DNA from: Hyperoodon ampullatus
Lineage: Eukaryota; Chordata; Mammalia; Artiodactyla; Ziphiidae
Assembly: GCA_949752795.1 (NCBI GenBank)
Contig: OX457062.1
Location: 90,943,777 to 91,007,776 of the forward strand
Length of the DNA: 64,000 nucleotides
Direction of reading: 5' to 3'
Under the pieces are notes generated by a model. That model worked only from the letters and a program-made list of their open reading frames with translations, was not told where the DNA came from and searched no databases. Below are positions 1-11,181 of this stretch, piece after piece. Position 1 is the stretch's first letter; each line of letters begins with the position of its first letter. Both the position numbers and the translations under genes were made by a program.

Positions 1-397
1 TGTGATATGCATTGCAAAGAAAACTCATGTATTAAATAAATTTCATTAAGGCATGAATTATAGGGCTGTTGGTTCAGAATTCACTGATCTGCTGTTTGCG
101 GTAACTTTATAGAACATACCTAGACAAACAGTGAGACTAGACTGTATTTATATTAATTCTCAAATGTTCTCAGATTTTCCCAGCAGAAGCCCCTTCAAGT
201 AGGATTCTGTGTCCTTTTGGCAATATCCATTTTGTGGCACAAAACAGTTTTGCAGACTCATCTTGTACTTCCTTGCCCCAAACCTGGAATTAGCTATTTC
301 TCTAAAGAACTCTGAATCCTTTAATTTGAGAATGATGTCCAGCAGACCCGAAGTGTTCTCTGAGTGTTTACTGTGACCAATAGCTCCACCTTCCCCC
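1..397. other. No gene recognised
   Basis: I see no conserved coding exon, splice context or recognisable repeat in this stretch. It is ordinary AT-rich intergenic DNA running up to a CA microsatellite. Confidence 0.5.

Positions 398-399
<2 letters not shown>

Positions 400-428
<29 letters not shown>
400..428. repeat. (CA)n microsatellite
   Basis: An uninterrupted run of about 14 CA dinucleotides. Simple tandem repeat, probably length-polymorphic. Confidence 0.9.
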
Positions 429-479
429 CTTTATTTTCTAGTCAACAGCGAGAAACTATTTTGCAAATGTAAAACAGAT

Positions 480-1022
480 TGCATCACTCTGCTTTTGAAA
501 CATAACAGTGGCTTCTCTTTATACTTAGAATAAGATTCCAACTCCTTATATCTGACATCTAATGTATACCTGACATTTGGCTACTTATCTCACCTGCTTT
601 GTACCACCTTCACCTGTCTCACTATTCTTCAGCCATACTGTCTTCTGCCTTCTCTGTTTCTTGAATATGGCCAGGTTTGTTCCAGCCTAGGTACTTTGAA
701 CCTGCTGTTGCCTTTCTGTCCTTCTGTTTTTGCACACTGTCCTCTTCTCTTCATTTAGGTTTCATTTCAAATGTCTCTTCCTCAAGGAGCTCTATCAAGA
801 GTTGCCCTTAACCCATTAACAATTATATTCCTCACTTTTTCCAAAGCTTTTATCTCTATAGTAATTGTCATCTTTCTTCATTTAATTACTTCTGCATTAT
901 CTGCCAATTCCCAACCACCAAAAATAAGAAGACATTTGTCTATTATATTCACCAGTATATTCCAGCACTTAGAAGTATGCTTGGCACATAGTGTTCATGA
1001 TAAGCATATGCTGAGTAAATGA
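480..1022 (+). repeat. LINE-2 (L2) 3' end fragment
   Basis: The segment follows the familiar L2 3' region: 'tttcatttcaaatgtctcttcctcaaggag', then a pyrimidine-rich middle, then 'cagcacttagaagtatgcttggcacatag' and a terminal 'tgctgagtaaatgaat'. It is old and diverged, with no intact ORF. Short frames inside it are chance. Confidence 0.65.
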
Positions 1023-1090
1023 ATTGATTAGCACATTTGCATTCCCCATACAGTGCATTAACTTGTTTGATTCTGTAAGAGTTTATTCTT

Positions 1091-1429
1091 TTGTTTGTTT
1101 TTGGCTGTGTTGGGTCTTCATTGCTGTGCACGGGTGCCCAGGATTTTTTTAGTTGTGTTAAGCGGGGGTTACTCTTCCTTGTGGTACACAGGCTTCTCAT
1201 TGTGGTGCCTTCTGTTGCAGAGCACGGGCTCTAGGCGCGCGTGCTTCAGTAGTTGCAGCACGCGGGCTCAGTAGTTGTGGCACACGGCCTCTAGAGCACA
1301 GGCTCAGTATCTGTGGCGCAGGGGATTAGTTGCTCCGTGGCATGTGGGATCCTCCCGGACCAGGGCTCAAACCCCATGTCCCCTCCATTGGCAGGCACAC
1401 TCTCAACCACTGTGCCACCAGGGAAGCCC
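1091..1429 (-). repeat. CHR-type SINE, antisense
   Basis: Reads as the complement of the cetacean tRNA-derived SINE: T-rich start, 'ggctgtgttgggtcttc', and an end in 'ccaccagggaagcc'. A 14-bp target-site duplication, aagagtttattctt, flanks it at 1077-1090 and 1430-1443, which fixes both boundaries. Confidence 0.93.
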
Positions 1430-1443
1430 AAGAGTTTATTCTT

Positions 1444-2181
1444 GAAAACCATAAACTATTTTATTGTGTTTAACTGAAAACACACTATAAAGAGGAAATT
1501 AAGGACACCTAGTTTACAACCTGGAGAGAAAACACCAATTCAAAAGAAATAAATAGAAAGTTGTAAAACACTGTACGTATACTGGTCAAGCGGAAAAGAA
1601 AAAGTGATATTTAGATAAGACTTATAAATATCATCTCTTCATGTAGATGTGCTAAGTCTTATCCTTAAATCAGCAGATGCCAAATACAAGGATTCCAAAT
1701 GCAAAGACTGTATTAGCTAAGCCCTTTGCTAAATCTTCTTCATTGAATTCCGTGTTGACACAACATTGGACTTCACGTGTACAAGAAACAGTCAAGAAAA
1801 AGTGTAACACTGCTCAATATTTCCGAAATAAATTTCCATAAGAAAACTCTTTTTGACTGATATAAACAGGAAGAACGATTTTGTATTAGCAAATAATTTG
1901 GTGTGGTTTTTGTCTGATGTAACTATGCAGTGAATCATGATTTTGTTTTCTTTTTGCTTAGATTCAGGAAACTAAAGGTAAAAACTGATGTTCAATCCCA
2001 GGAATCCCTGGTTCTACATTTAAAATATTTTCTATTTCTTATTTCATACTTGTTGTTTTACACTTTATTAATCTTATTGTGTGTGAATATACTTACTAAA
2101 CTGAATATATGTAATATTAAATAAACGTGCATATTCAGAATTATACATATATATAATTTTACTTCACTTCAAATTGTTTTT
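1444..2181. other. No gene recognised
   Basis: AT-rich intergenic DNA between two SINE insertions. Frames are short and frequently stopped, and I recognise no repeat family here. Confidence 0.5.
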
Positions 2182-2195
2182 AAAGACTCAGGACA

Positions 2196-2513
2196 GGGCT
2201 TCCCTGGTGGCGCAGTGGTTGAGAATCTGCCTGCCAATGCAGGGAACACGGGTTCGAGCCCTGGTCTGGGAAGATCCCACATGCCGCGGAGCAACTAGGC
2301 CTGTGAGCCACAACTACTGAGCCTGCGCGTCTGGAGCCTGTGCTCCACAACGAGAGAGGCCACGACAGTGAGAGGCCCGCGCACCGCGAGGAAGAGTGGC
2401 CCCCCGCTCGCCACAACTGGAGGAAGCCCTCGCACAGAAACGAAGATGCAACACAGCCAAAAATAAATAAATAAATAAATAAATAAATTTTAAAATAAAT
2501 AAATAAATAAAAT
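2196..2513 (+). repeat. CHR-type SINE, sense
   Basis: Starts 'gggcttccctggtggcgcag', contains the tRNA-like B box 'gggttcgagccc' near 2249 and ends in a (aaat)n tail. The duplication aaagactcaggaca occurs at 2182-2195 and 2514-2527. RNA polymerase III A/B boxes are recognisable, but this is a dispersed repeat and not a tRNA gene. Confidence 0.94.
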
Positions 2514-2554
2514 AAAGACTCAGGACATAAACACAAACATACACACATACGTTT

Positions 2555-3712
2555 TCTCCCATTCAGTAGGTTGTTTTTTCATTCTGTCAATGGTTTCCTT
2601 TGCTGTGCAAAAGCTTTTAAGTTTCATTAGGTCCCATTTTTTTATTTTTTATTTTATTTCTGTTGCTTTAGGAGACACATCAATAAAAAATGTTGCTATG
2701 ACTTATGTCAAAGACTGTTCTGCTTATGTTTTCCTCTAGGAGTTTCATGGTTTTTGATCTTACATTTAAGTCTTTAATCCACTTTGATTTTCTTTTTGTA
2801 TATGGTATTAGAGAATGTTCTAACTTCATTCTTTCACATGTAGCTGTCGAGTTTTCCCAGCACCATTTATGGAAGAGACTGTCTTTTCTCCACTGTATAT
2901 TCTTGTCTCCTTTGTTGTAAATGAATTGGCGATAGGGTGTGAGTTTATTTCTGGGCTATCTATTCTGTTCCATTGATCTATGTGTCCGTTTTTGTGCCAG
3001 CACTATACTGTTTTGATTACTGTGGCTTTGTAGTATAGTCTAAAGGTAGGGTGCATGATTCCTCCAGCTCTGGTTTTCCTTCTCAAGATTATGTTGGCTA
3101 TTTGGGGACTTCTGTGTTTCCATACAAATTTTAAATTATTTCTTCTAGTTTTGTAAAACATGCCATTGGTATTTTGACAGGGATTGCATTGAATCTGCAG
3201 ATTGCCTTGGGCAGCATGGTCATTTTAACAATATTAATTCTTTCAATCCAAAAAAAACCGTATATCTTGCCATCTGTTTCTATCCTCTTCAAATTCCTTA
3301 ATCAGTTTCTTATAGTTTTCCAACTACAGGTCTTTTGCCTCCTCATGTAGGTTTATTCCTAGGTATTTTATTCTTTCTGATGCAGTGGTAGATTGGATTT
3401 TCTTAATTTCTCTTTCTGGTATTTCATTGTTAGTATATAGAAATGCAACAGATTTCTGTATATTAATTTTCTATTCTGCAACTTTACCAAATTCATTGAT
3501 GAGCGCTAATAGTTTTCTGGTGGCATCTTTAGAATTGTCTATTTATCGTATCATGTCGTCCACAAACAGTGACAGTTTTACTTCTTCCTTTCCAATTTGT
3601 ATTTCTTTTATTTCTTTTTCTTGTCTGGTTACTGTGGCTAGGACTTCCACTACTATGTTGAGTGAAAGGGGCAAGAGTGGGCATTCTTGTCTTGTTTCCA
3701 GGTGTTCATCAG
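2555..3712 (-). repeat. L1 ORF2 fragment, antisense
   Basis: Reverse complement resembles the 3' half of L1 ORF2, from the reverse transcriptase region toward the C-terminal region. The + strand shows the familiar complement phrases 'tgtgcaaaagcttttaagtttcatta' and 'tctattctgttccattgatctatg'. The corresponding part of the younger L1 at 16.5-21.8 kb matches closely. Stops and frameshifts are present, so it is non-coding. Confidence 0.85.
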
Positions 3713-5301
3713 AATATTAATTCCAGGGAGTTGTTAATAGGTATACATGAAATAAATAGCCCAGGATCATATGATTTCAGACATGCAGAGTTACATAAAA
3801 TTAAACAGGTTTCTTAACTGAAGCATATTTCAGAATCTCCTGGACAGCTACACATATACAATACTTTTAAAATGTATTTTATGAGAGGCTCCCTCTCCCA
3901 GTTTAAAAAAAATATTGTAGCTCTAGTGTGGCTCAGAACATGTGTCAGGAAACTGTATTTTCATTTCTTTTTTCTTTTGTAATCTAATCAGAAGCTGATT
4001 CCCAGGTGGGAAGCTTATTCTAACACTTCAGTAAAGCTGGATGATGGTAGATGGCATCATTCCCACAAATGCTTCTGCCTTTTGAATCTCTGTCAGTCCT
4101 CTGAGCTAAGCCTACCTGTGTCACCAAGGCTACTGAGCAAGACTTTATGCACTACTGCTAGTGCTGCCACTTGGGGATGTGTGAACAACTAGGATATTTG
4201 TCTTTTCACTGGAGGCTTTCAAGTAGTGCTTCCTGTCTTACATACACACATCCCCCAGGAGGGGACAAAGAGGGCACACAATTTGGAGTTGCCTGTCCTG
4301 GGGTCAACCAAGGCCTTACCTCTGAAAAATCAGACTGCTTTTCTTTTGGTCTTATAGTCTCATATCCACCCAGAGATTACACAAGGCACTGCTCAGACAT
4401 CTGATTTAGTATATTCCCAACCTTCCAGCCCAGGATCTACTTTTCTCCCTGGCTCTTCAAAAAGCTCTTTGTGTCTTCTTACTTCCAATTCATTACTGCC
4501 ATATTAGAACAGGGCACACTTCCTTTGGCCATATGTATTCCCAAATCAGTTTAAAACAAAGAAGCTTCCTAACACTGAATATCTGTTCTCTGAGCATGTG
4601 TCCAGATTCTACAGAACACAGGACTTTTGCATCTGCTCTTCTTCTCCCATCCTGAGGGATGGAGATAGGGGAATCATGTGCAAAAGAGAGATTGTCCAAC
4701 TGACCTTAGCCTGTTGCTAAAATACCCGTGAGTCCTCCCTTCCCTTCATCTCTTTCCAATTAACATGTACAGGTATGGTCTAGTCACAGAGACTACACAG
4801 AGAGAAATATAAAAGGAATGTTCAAGAAGACCCAATACTCAGCTTTTGGTCTTTAATGTCTTTTAATGCATGCCTTCAGAATGCCCAGAGTGACACAAAC
4901 AAACTCACTAACCATTCTCCTCATGTGCCTAATTCTCCCACATTTCCCCTGATTCCTACTGGGCTCTTCATCACAGTAAAATGTCTTTTCCTGTCCATGT
5001 TCCTTATTCTGTTCCAGTGCCCTGCACCTGTCTTCCCTCAGTTTCTCTGTCCTGTCTTTCCTCCCTCCCAAACATTTCTCTGCTCAGGGTCTTTGCTACT
5101 CAACATGCAGCATCACTAACATCACCAACTGAGTCAGGATCTGCATTTTAGCAAGATCCCCATGTGATGTGAACACTAAAGTCTGAGAGGCTCTATTTCA
5201 CGTTATTCTCTCCTAGAGCTGAAACCATCTTTCTTTGTTCTTGTTTTCCCCTCTGAACCTCTCTCAACTTCTCTGTGGCAGAAAGCATTACATGATCATT
5301 T
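3713..5301. other. No gene recognised
   Basis: About 1.6 kb with no recognisable exon, RNA gene or strong repeat match. A short piece near 3930-4030 is vaguely MER5-like, but I would not assign it. Confidence 0.45.
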
Positions 5302-5315
5302 AAAGCACATCCTTG

Positions 5316-5749
5316 GGACTTCCCTTGTGGCGCAGTGGTTAGGAATCCGACATGGGGTCGATCCCTGATCCAGGAAGATCCCATATACCACAGAGCAACT
5401 AAGCCTGTGTGCCACAACTACCGAGCCTGCAGTCTGCAGCCTGAGAGCCACAACTACTAAGCCCGTGTGCCACAACTACTGGAGCCTGCACAAATAGAGC
5501 CAGTGCTCCGCAAAAAGAGAAGCCACCGCAATGAGAAGCCCGTGCACCACAATGAAGAGTAGCCCCTGCTGGCCACAACTAGAGAAAGCCCACGCACAGC
5601 AATGAAGAACCAACGCAGCCAAAATTAAATAAATACATAAATAAATTTTTTTTTAAAGGATTAGGCATGTTGTCCATTAAAAATTCCTCATAAAATTTCA
5701 CATAATTTAGAATAAATACTTTGAGGAGATAGTTCTAAAAAATTTTTTA
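5316..5749 (+). repeat. CHR-type SINE with extra 3' sequence
   Basis: The SINE body runs from 'ggacttcccttgtggcgcag' to a tail near 5650. The apparent duplication aaagcacatccttg at 5302-5315 recurs, with one mismatch, only at 5750-5763, about 100 bp beyond the SINE tail. The inserted unit therefore seems to include non-SINE flank, as expected if transcription read past the SINE end. Confidence 0.8.
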
Positions 5750-6128
5750 AAAGCCCATCCTTGAAAACATCTCCTCAAGAAGAACCTCCCTAGATGAAGA
5801 ACAGAACTTGCATGATTTTACATTTCAGTATTTTTTCACCTATATGTAGACTCAGAGATACCATGGCAGTGCAATGTGCATTCTAATAGCTCATTACAAC
5901 ACACTGCATTAATATGTTTTGTTTATGAGAAGAATTTTTATAGAAATTACTTCTTAATCCACAAAAAAAATGAACAATGCTACTTTATTTAGCCACCTAC
6001 TAAACAGTAAATTCCACTAAGCCAGGGTTAAAATTTTTTATGTTGTATATCTGACCACCTTCAAAAATAATCTACGACAGTGACCCACCTAATTCGGGTC
6101 ATTTAATTTTTGGAATTCAAAAGCAATT

Positions 6129-6945
6129 ATTAATTTTTTTTTGGTCTTTTTGTTTTTTTTTAACATCTTTATTGGAGTATAATGGCTTTACAATGTTGTT
6201 AGTTTCTGCTGTATAACAAAGTGAATGAGCTATATATATACATATATCCCCATATCTCCTCCCTCTTGCGACTCCCTCCCACCCTCCCTATCCCACCCCT
6301 CTAGGTGGTCACAAAGCACCCAGCTGATCTCCCTGTGCTATGCAGCTGCTTCCCACTAGCTATCTATTTTACATTTGGTAGTGTATATATGTCCATGCCA
6401 CTCTCTCACTTCATCCCAGCTTACCCGTCCACCTCCCCATGTCCTCAAGTCCATTCTCTACTTCTGTGTCTTTATTCCTGTCTTCAGAACATTTTTTTTT
6501 TAGATTCCATACATGTGTTAGCATACGGTATTTGTTTATCTCTTTCTGACTTACTTCACTCTGTATGACAGACTCTAGGTCCATCCACCTCACTACAAAA
6601 ACTCAATTTCATTTCTTTTTATGGCTGAGTAATATTCCATTGTATATATGTGCCACATCTTCTTTATCCATTCATCTGTTGATGGACACTTAGGTTGCTT
6701 CCATGTCCTGGCTATTGTAAATAGAGCTGCAATGAACATTGTGGTACATGAGTCTTTTTGAATTATGGCTTTCTCAGGGTATAGGCCCTGTAGTGAGACT
6801 GCTGGGTCGTATGGTAATTCTATTCTCAGTTTTTTAAGGAACCTCCATGCCATTCTCCATAGTGGCTGTACCAATTTACATTCCCACCAACAGTGCAAGA
6901 GGGTTCCCTTTTCTCCACACCCTCTCTTGCATTTATTGTTTGTAG
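6129..6945 (-). repeat. 5'-truncated L1 3' end, antisense
   Basis: Complement of an L1 3' UTR and the end of ORF2, with '(t)naacatctttattggagtataat' at the tail end and 'caccaacagtgcaagagggttccc' inside the ORF2 complement. The duplication attcaaaagcaatt (6115-6128) and attcaagagcaatt (6946-6959) shows a discrete target-primed insertion of about 0.8 kb. Confidence 0.92.
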
Positions 6946-7170
6946 ATTCAAGAGCAATTTAAAAGTTGTTTTTAAACATTTCAACACATCACACAGCAGT
7001 ATTAAAACTATGACAATTGAAAGTATTTTACAAGGGTGAAGTGTAGATCAGTATTTCTCAATAGAAAAATGATGCAGTCACATGGGTAAAGTGTGTAGAA
7101 ACCCATTTTTAAAAAAGCAAAACAGAAAGATGAAGTAAATTTTAATACTACAGTTTATTTAACTTGGTTT

Positions 7171-7220
7171 TGTCACCAGCATGGCCCATTAATAATTCCC
7201 AGGAAGTAAAAATAGAATCT
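7171..7220 (+). repeat. Residual start of 5' LTR
   Basis: The 50 bases beginning tgtcaccagcatggcccatt parallel the first 50 bases of the 3' LTR at 10055 (tgtcaccaacaaagcccgtt), including the shared 'aattcccaggaa'. At about 7220 the match stops and pol-like coding begins, marking an internal deletion junction. Confidence 0.65.
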
Positions 7221-7349
7221 CCCAAGAAAAAGGCTCAAATATCACAAACTAGGGTGACCTACCTCGGCTTCATTCTCACAGAAGGTCAGGGAAGCCAACC
7301 CCAGGAAAGAAAAAAAGCCATTTTTCAGCCTGACCCCGCCCAAAACTAG
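7220..7349 (+). pseudogene. ERV pol relic: end of reverse transcriptase
   Basis: The frame shows SPKKKAQ followed by TRVTYLGFILTEGQ, the connection just after the reverse transcriptase palm in gammaretroviral Pol. The frame closes after about 60 residues. The catalytic part of the polymerase is not present in the window. Confidence 0.65.
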
Positions 7350-8145
7350 AAGACAGCTTAGAGGTTTCCTGAGGATGGCTGGGTTTTGCCCCATCTGAAT
7401 CCCTACCTCTGGCCTAATAGCTAGGCCTCTGTAAGAACAGTTGAAAGGAAAGGATGATGATCCTTTTGAATGGAAATCAGAGTGGGAAGGGGTGTTTTAA
7501 GAACTGAAAAAGCAATTACCCTTCCCTGGCCCTCCCAGATTTAGCTAAACCCTTTGACCTTTACTTTCATGAGAGAAGGGGAATTGCCCTTGGGGCATTA
7601 GCTCAAAAACTGGGACCCCTTACTTAGGCGGTTGCTTATTTCTCTAAACAACTAGATCAAACCACTAAGGGATGGCCTTCTTGCCCCTGCTAAGGGACGC
7701 TAAAAAGTTAACATTTGTTCAGCTAATCACTATATGGACTCCACACCAGGTTCAGGTTTAGTAACTTCTAAGGGAACAGAATGGCTATCCCCCAAAGGTC
7801 AATTCAAAGTCAAGCTGTGCTTTAAGACAACCCAGTGGCTCCTATAAAAACCTGTCACACACTAAATCTTGCCACCCTGCTACCCACAGAACCCGGGCCC
7901 CTGGAGCATGATTGTATAGAAACCATACATAATCTATTCCAGTTGTCCCAACCTAGGAAGTGAGCCTCTCCCAAACACCAAAGAGGAATAGTTCACAGAC
8001 AGAGCAGTTTTATGAGAGAAGGAAAAAGGCTGGTGGGATACGTAGTGACCTCTGAGCCCCAAGTCATAGAAGCAAGAAGCCTAGCTCCAGGACTTCTGCC
8101 TAAAAGGTGGAGCTGATAGCTCTTAGGAGAGGGAAGCCTTAGAGC

Positions 8146-8415
8146 TTGGGACAGGGAAGCTCAAAATGTTTACACAGATTTCCGGTATTTGTACGCCATC
8201 CTACACACACACACACACACACACACGGGGCTATTACTACAGAGAATAAACAAGTGAAACATGGCTTAAACATACTGAAGCTCTTAGAAGCAGTACAGCC
8301 TCCAAAAAAGACAGCAGTAATTTACTGTAGGGGTCACCAAAAGGATGATGCAGAGGTAATAAAGGGAAACAACAAGGTGGATGCAACCGCCAAAAGGGCA
8401 GCCCCAGACCAGTAA
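8146..8415 (+). pseudogene. ERV pol relic: RNase H C-terminal part
   Basis: The frame from about 8290 reads AVIYCRGHQKDDAEVIKGNN and then KVDATAKRAA, resembling the end of retroviral RNase H. A (CA)n run at 8203-8226 has expanded inside this frame and encodes a Thr-His repeat, further evidence of decay. Very likely non-functional. Confidence 0.6.
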
Positions 8416-8779
8416 CTTGGCAGCCACCCATCATACCTCGAAGCCAGATCCATCCAATTATTCCCCAATCTACACAAAAGAAGAATTAGACAAAGCCCGA
8501 AAATGGAACTTCAGTAAAGATCTAGGAGCCGTGGGTGGCTAGTTAATAAACATGAGCAATACCTCTTTCCCCAAACTGCAGCTTGTCAAGCCATCAAGGG
8601 GGCTCATAAAGGGCCTCAATATGGGAGGGAAGCCCTATATAATTGGTTAGTTGAGTTGAGGTCTTGGTAACTCCTGGCATGAAAAGTATAATCAGTCGGA
8701 CAGTCGAGACCTGCCCCATCCGCACAGTGAACAGCCCCAGCACCAGAACCCCCAGGCCCCCAGATAAGGTCCATTCAGA

Positions 8780-9590
8780 CCAGAGGAACATACCCTGGAG
8801 AAGACTGGCAGATTGATTTTACTGTCATGCCGAGAATACTGGGCAATTTCAGGTATCTCTTGGTGCTAGTGGACGCATTTTCTGGGTAGAGAGAAGTATT
8901 CCCTGCTAGATCTGAAATGGCAGCTGAAGTGGCTAAGGCATTACTAAAGGAAATAATCCCCAGGTTTGGGTTCCCAGGATCCCTACAAAGCAGTAATGGT
9001 CCAGCATTTGTGTCTCAAGTAACAAATGGGATAACGGGTTCCCTGGGCATAAAATGGACCTTGCATTTAACGTGGAGACCCCAATCATCAGGAAAAGTAG
9101 AGAGATCCAATCAGGCCTTGAAACCAATCAGGCCTTGAAATGGGCCTTAGCAAAGCTATGTCAGGAAACTCAAAAATCTTGTATTAACTTGCTTTCAGTG
9201 GTCCTGCTTTGCCTGGGGTTAAGTGTGTTCAAACTCATGCATGATAGACCCATTCCGCAAGTCCCAGAGAAAGGACACCTTAAAGTCCCCTGAAATGGAA
9301 CAACTCAAGTGTGCCTCCAGGTAGGAGAAACCAGGAAAGCTCCTGCAGAATATGGTCACCAGGTGCTGCCCCTACCTGACCTGACTCTGCACCCCTTCCT
9401 GCCAGGAGACTGGGTGTACCTAACAACCTGGAAAACAGGAGCCTGCAAGACCAGCTCGCTCCTAAGTGGGACGGACCCCACTCAGTGATCCTAACCACCC
9501 ATTCTGGCCTGAAGTTGCAGGGGTCACTCCATGCGTACATCAACTCTATGGAAGAGGCCCCCAAGCCCCAACCTCCAGAGAGACAGTCTG
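8780..9590 (+). pseudogene. ERV pol relic: integrase
   Basis: Three integrase blocks can be seen. A WQIDFT block near 8805 holds the first catalytic Asp. A block around 8980-9020 reads SSNGPAFVSQ, where the second catalytic Asp is replaced by Ser. A block around 9090-9110 reads SGKVERSNQ and retains the Glu. A C-terminal GDWVYL block lies near 9410. A stop lies just after the first block, and the frame changes before the C-terminal block. Confidence 0.7.
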
Positions 9591-10054
9591 GGGCAACAGC
9601 CACCCTTGACGACTTGTGTGACCCTCTCTCTGACCTGAAGCTTCTCTTCTGAAAAACAGCAATGTGTGACCAGGGATATTCAGGCCAAGGCAGTGAGCCT
9701 CACCACCAGGGACCATTTTTACCTACAGGCCAAAGACCAAGATACCTTCATTTTTAGGAAAAATTTGATATAAGACCATTATTCTCTTGCTAATATTTGG
9801 GCTATGCATCCTAAATTGTCTGGGGTCCTTTGTCTCCAAAAGGATAAACAAGTGGTGGCCACTGAGGGAGACGAACAGTCAGGGCTGAGGCCTGGTGACC
9901 ATCACACGCATCTAAAGGCAGCAGCTGGGGAGCAGCTCTGCTTCTCTCCCAGGGTGATGATGACACCCACAGCAGCAGGAGGCAGTCACAGGAGACGGAC
10001 CTCCACCCTCAGCCCCCAAGAACGAGGAGCGGGACAAAAGGCAGAGGAAGGGTT
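9591..10054 (+). pseudogene. ERV env tail relic and polypurine tract
   Basis: Around 9775-9860 one frame gives a hydrophobic leucine/isoleucine-rich stretch followed by basic residues, compatible with the end of a retroviral transmembrane subunit. Almost all of env is missing. Just before the 3' LTR, 10036-10053 is purine-rich (aaaaggcagaggaaggg), as expected for a polypurine tract. Confidence 0.45.
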
Positions 10055-10616
10055 TGTCACCAACAAAGCCCGTTAACAATTCCCAGGAAATAAAAACAGA
10101 ATCTGGGTAATAAAATTAGGTCTAACCTTTTTTTCTTTTCCTCTGTGCTCAGTCTAGTTCCACTTGCTCATAGGGGGCCGCGTTCGGAGGCCTCGTCCCC
10201 TGCACTTCAGACCAGACTTTCTCGTGGGAAATGCCGACGCCGACACCTCAGCTCGACGGGCTGTGCGCCGAAGGGCTGACCACGACACCCAATTCAAGAT
10301 GGCGGCGGCGGGCCCGTTTCAAGATGGCGGCGGCGGGCCGTGTGCAGAGACGCTGCGCCCGGCACTGTGATCTGGAGCGTGAGCCGCAGAGCTACGCCAG
10401 CCGCGCGAGAACTCCGTGCGCCCGTCGCTGTCCACACGCTATCAAGCAGCCCCGCCCTCGCCGTCCGCCTGTCCCGGAAGCCTGTGCTCCAGAGTGGGAG
10501 TACGCACCTCTCCATTCTCTGATCAAAGGGTAAAACCATCCTTTGCTTCTGAACTGAACTCGGTCTTATTCTACTGGCGTGAGTGACACCAGGCAGGCGG
10601 ACACTTCTTGGGGACA
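10055..10616 (+). repeat. ERV 3' LTR, GC-rich, with tandem YY1-like sites
   Basis: About 562 bp, beginning TG after a polypurine tract and ending CA. The middle is unusually GC- and CpG-rich for an LTR. A 25-bp unit containing ttcaagatggcggcggcggg is present twice, at 10293 and 10318; each copy holds AAGATGGCGGC, a strong match to the YY1 consensus. The right part 'ggtcttattctactggcgtgagtgacacc' resembles U5. No canonical AATAAA is obvious in the expected place. Confidence 0.7.
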
Positions 10617-10856
10617 GACTCCGGAAGATTAGTAGCACTATATCCAAAACTATTATCTTTTAAACATGTAATAACATAAAAACTCCATTAAGGTAATTTA
10701 CTTTCTTTTTTTGGTACAAATCTTTAAAATTCATAATGCATTTTATACTTACAGCACATCTCAAAACAAACTAGCCACATTTCAAATGCTCAGTGGCCAC
10801 ACGTGGCTTGTGGCTACAATATCGGCCAGCGCAGGTCCAGAATATAATTTTTTATA
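10617..10856. other. No gene recognised
   Basis: Short AT-rich spacer between the ERV and a SINE. Nothing recognised. Confidence 0.5.
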
Positions 10857-10866
10857 ACTATGAATT

Positions 10867-11171
10867 TTTTTAAATATAAATTTATTTATTTATTTATTTA
10901 CTTTTGCTGTGTTGGGTCTTCGTTTCTGTGCAAGGGCTTTCTCTAGTTGCAGCGAGTGGGGGCCACTCTTCATCACTGTGCGCGGGCCTCTCACTATCGC
11001 GGCCTCTCTTGTTGCGGAGCACAGGCTCCAGACGCGCAGGCTCAGTAGTTGTGGCTCACGGACCCAGTTGCTCCGTGGCATGTGGGATCCTCCCAGATCA
11101 GGGCTCGAACCCGTGTCCCCCGCATTGGCAGGCAGACTCTCAACCACTGCACCACCAGGGAAACCCCCTTG
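10867..11171 (-). repeat. CHR-type SINE, antisense
   Basis: Starts with the (aaat)n complement tail, contains 'ttgctgtgttgggtcttcg' and 'gctcgaacccgtgtcccc', and ends 'accaccagggaaacccc'. The duplication actatgaatt is at 10857-10866 and 11172-11181. Confidence 0.92.
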
Positions 11172-11181
11172 ACTATGAATT

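Larger units (their letters stand above)
7171..10616 (+). mobile_element. Decayed gammaretrovirus-like endogenous retrovirus
   Basis: Order seen: about 50 bp matching the start of the 3' LTR (7171-7220), then directly pol sequence (end of reverse transcriptase, RNase H, integrase), a possible env transmembrane tail near 9770-9880, a purine-rich tract, and a full 3' LTR at 10055-10616. Most of the 5' LTR, leader, gag, protease and the first part of pol are missing, apparently by one internal deletion. Stops and frameshifts interrupt every frame. No clear host duplication is visible at the outer ends. The element cannot make a functional product. Confidence 0.8.

Noticed and set aside
2196..2513. 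tRNA gene candidates inside SINEs
   Set aside because: The A/B-box-like sequences belong to tRNA-derived SINEs repeated over 20 times. No separate intact cloverleaf with a proper 3' end was seen.
10164..10647. Arg/Pro-rich frames on both strands
   Set aside because: These lie inside the GC-rich ERV LTR and have no domain.
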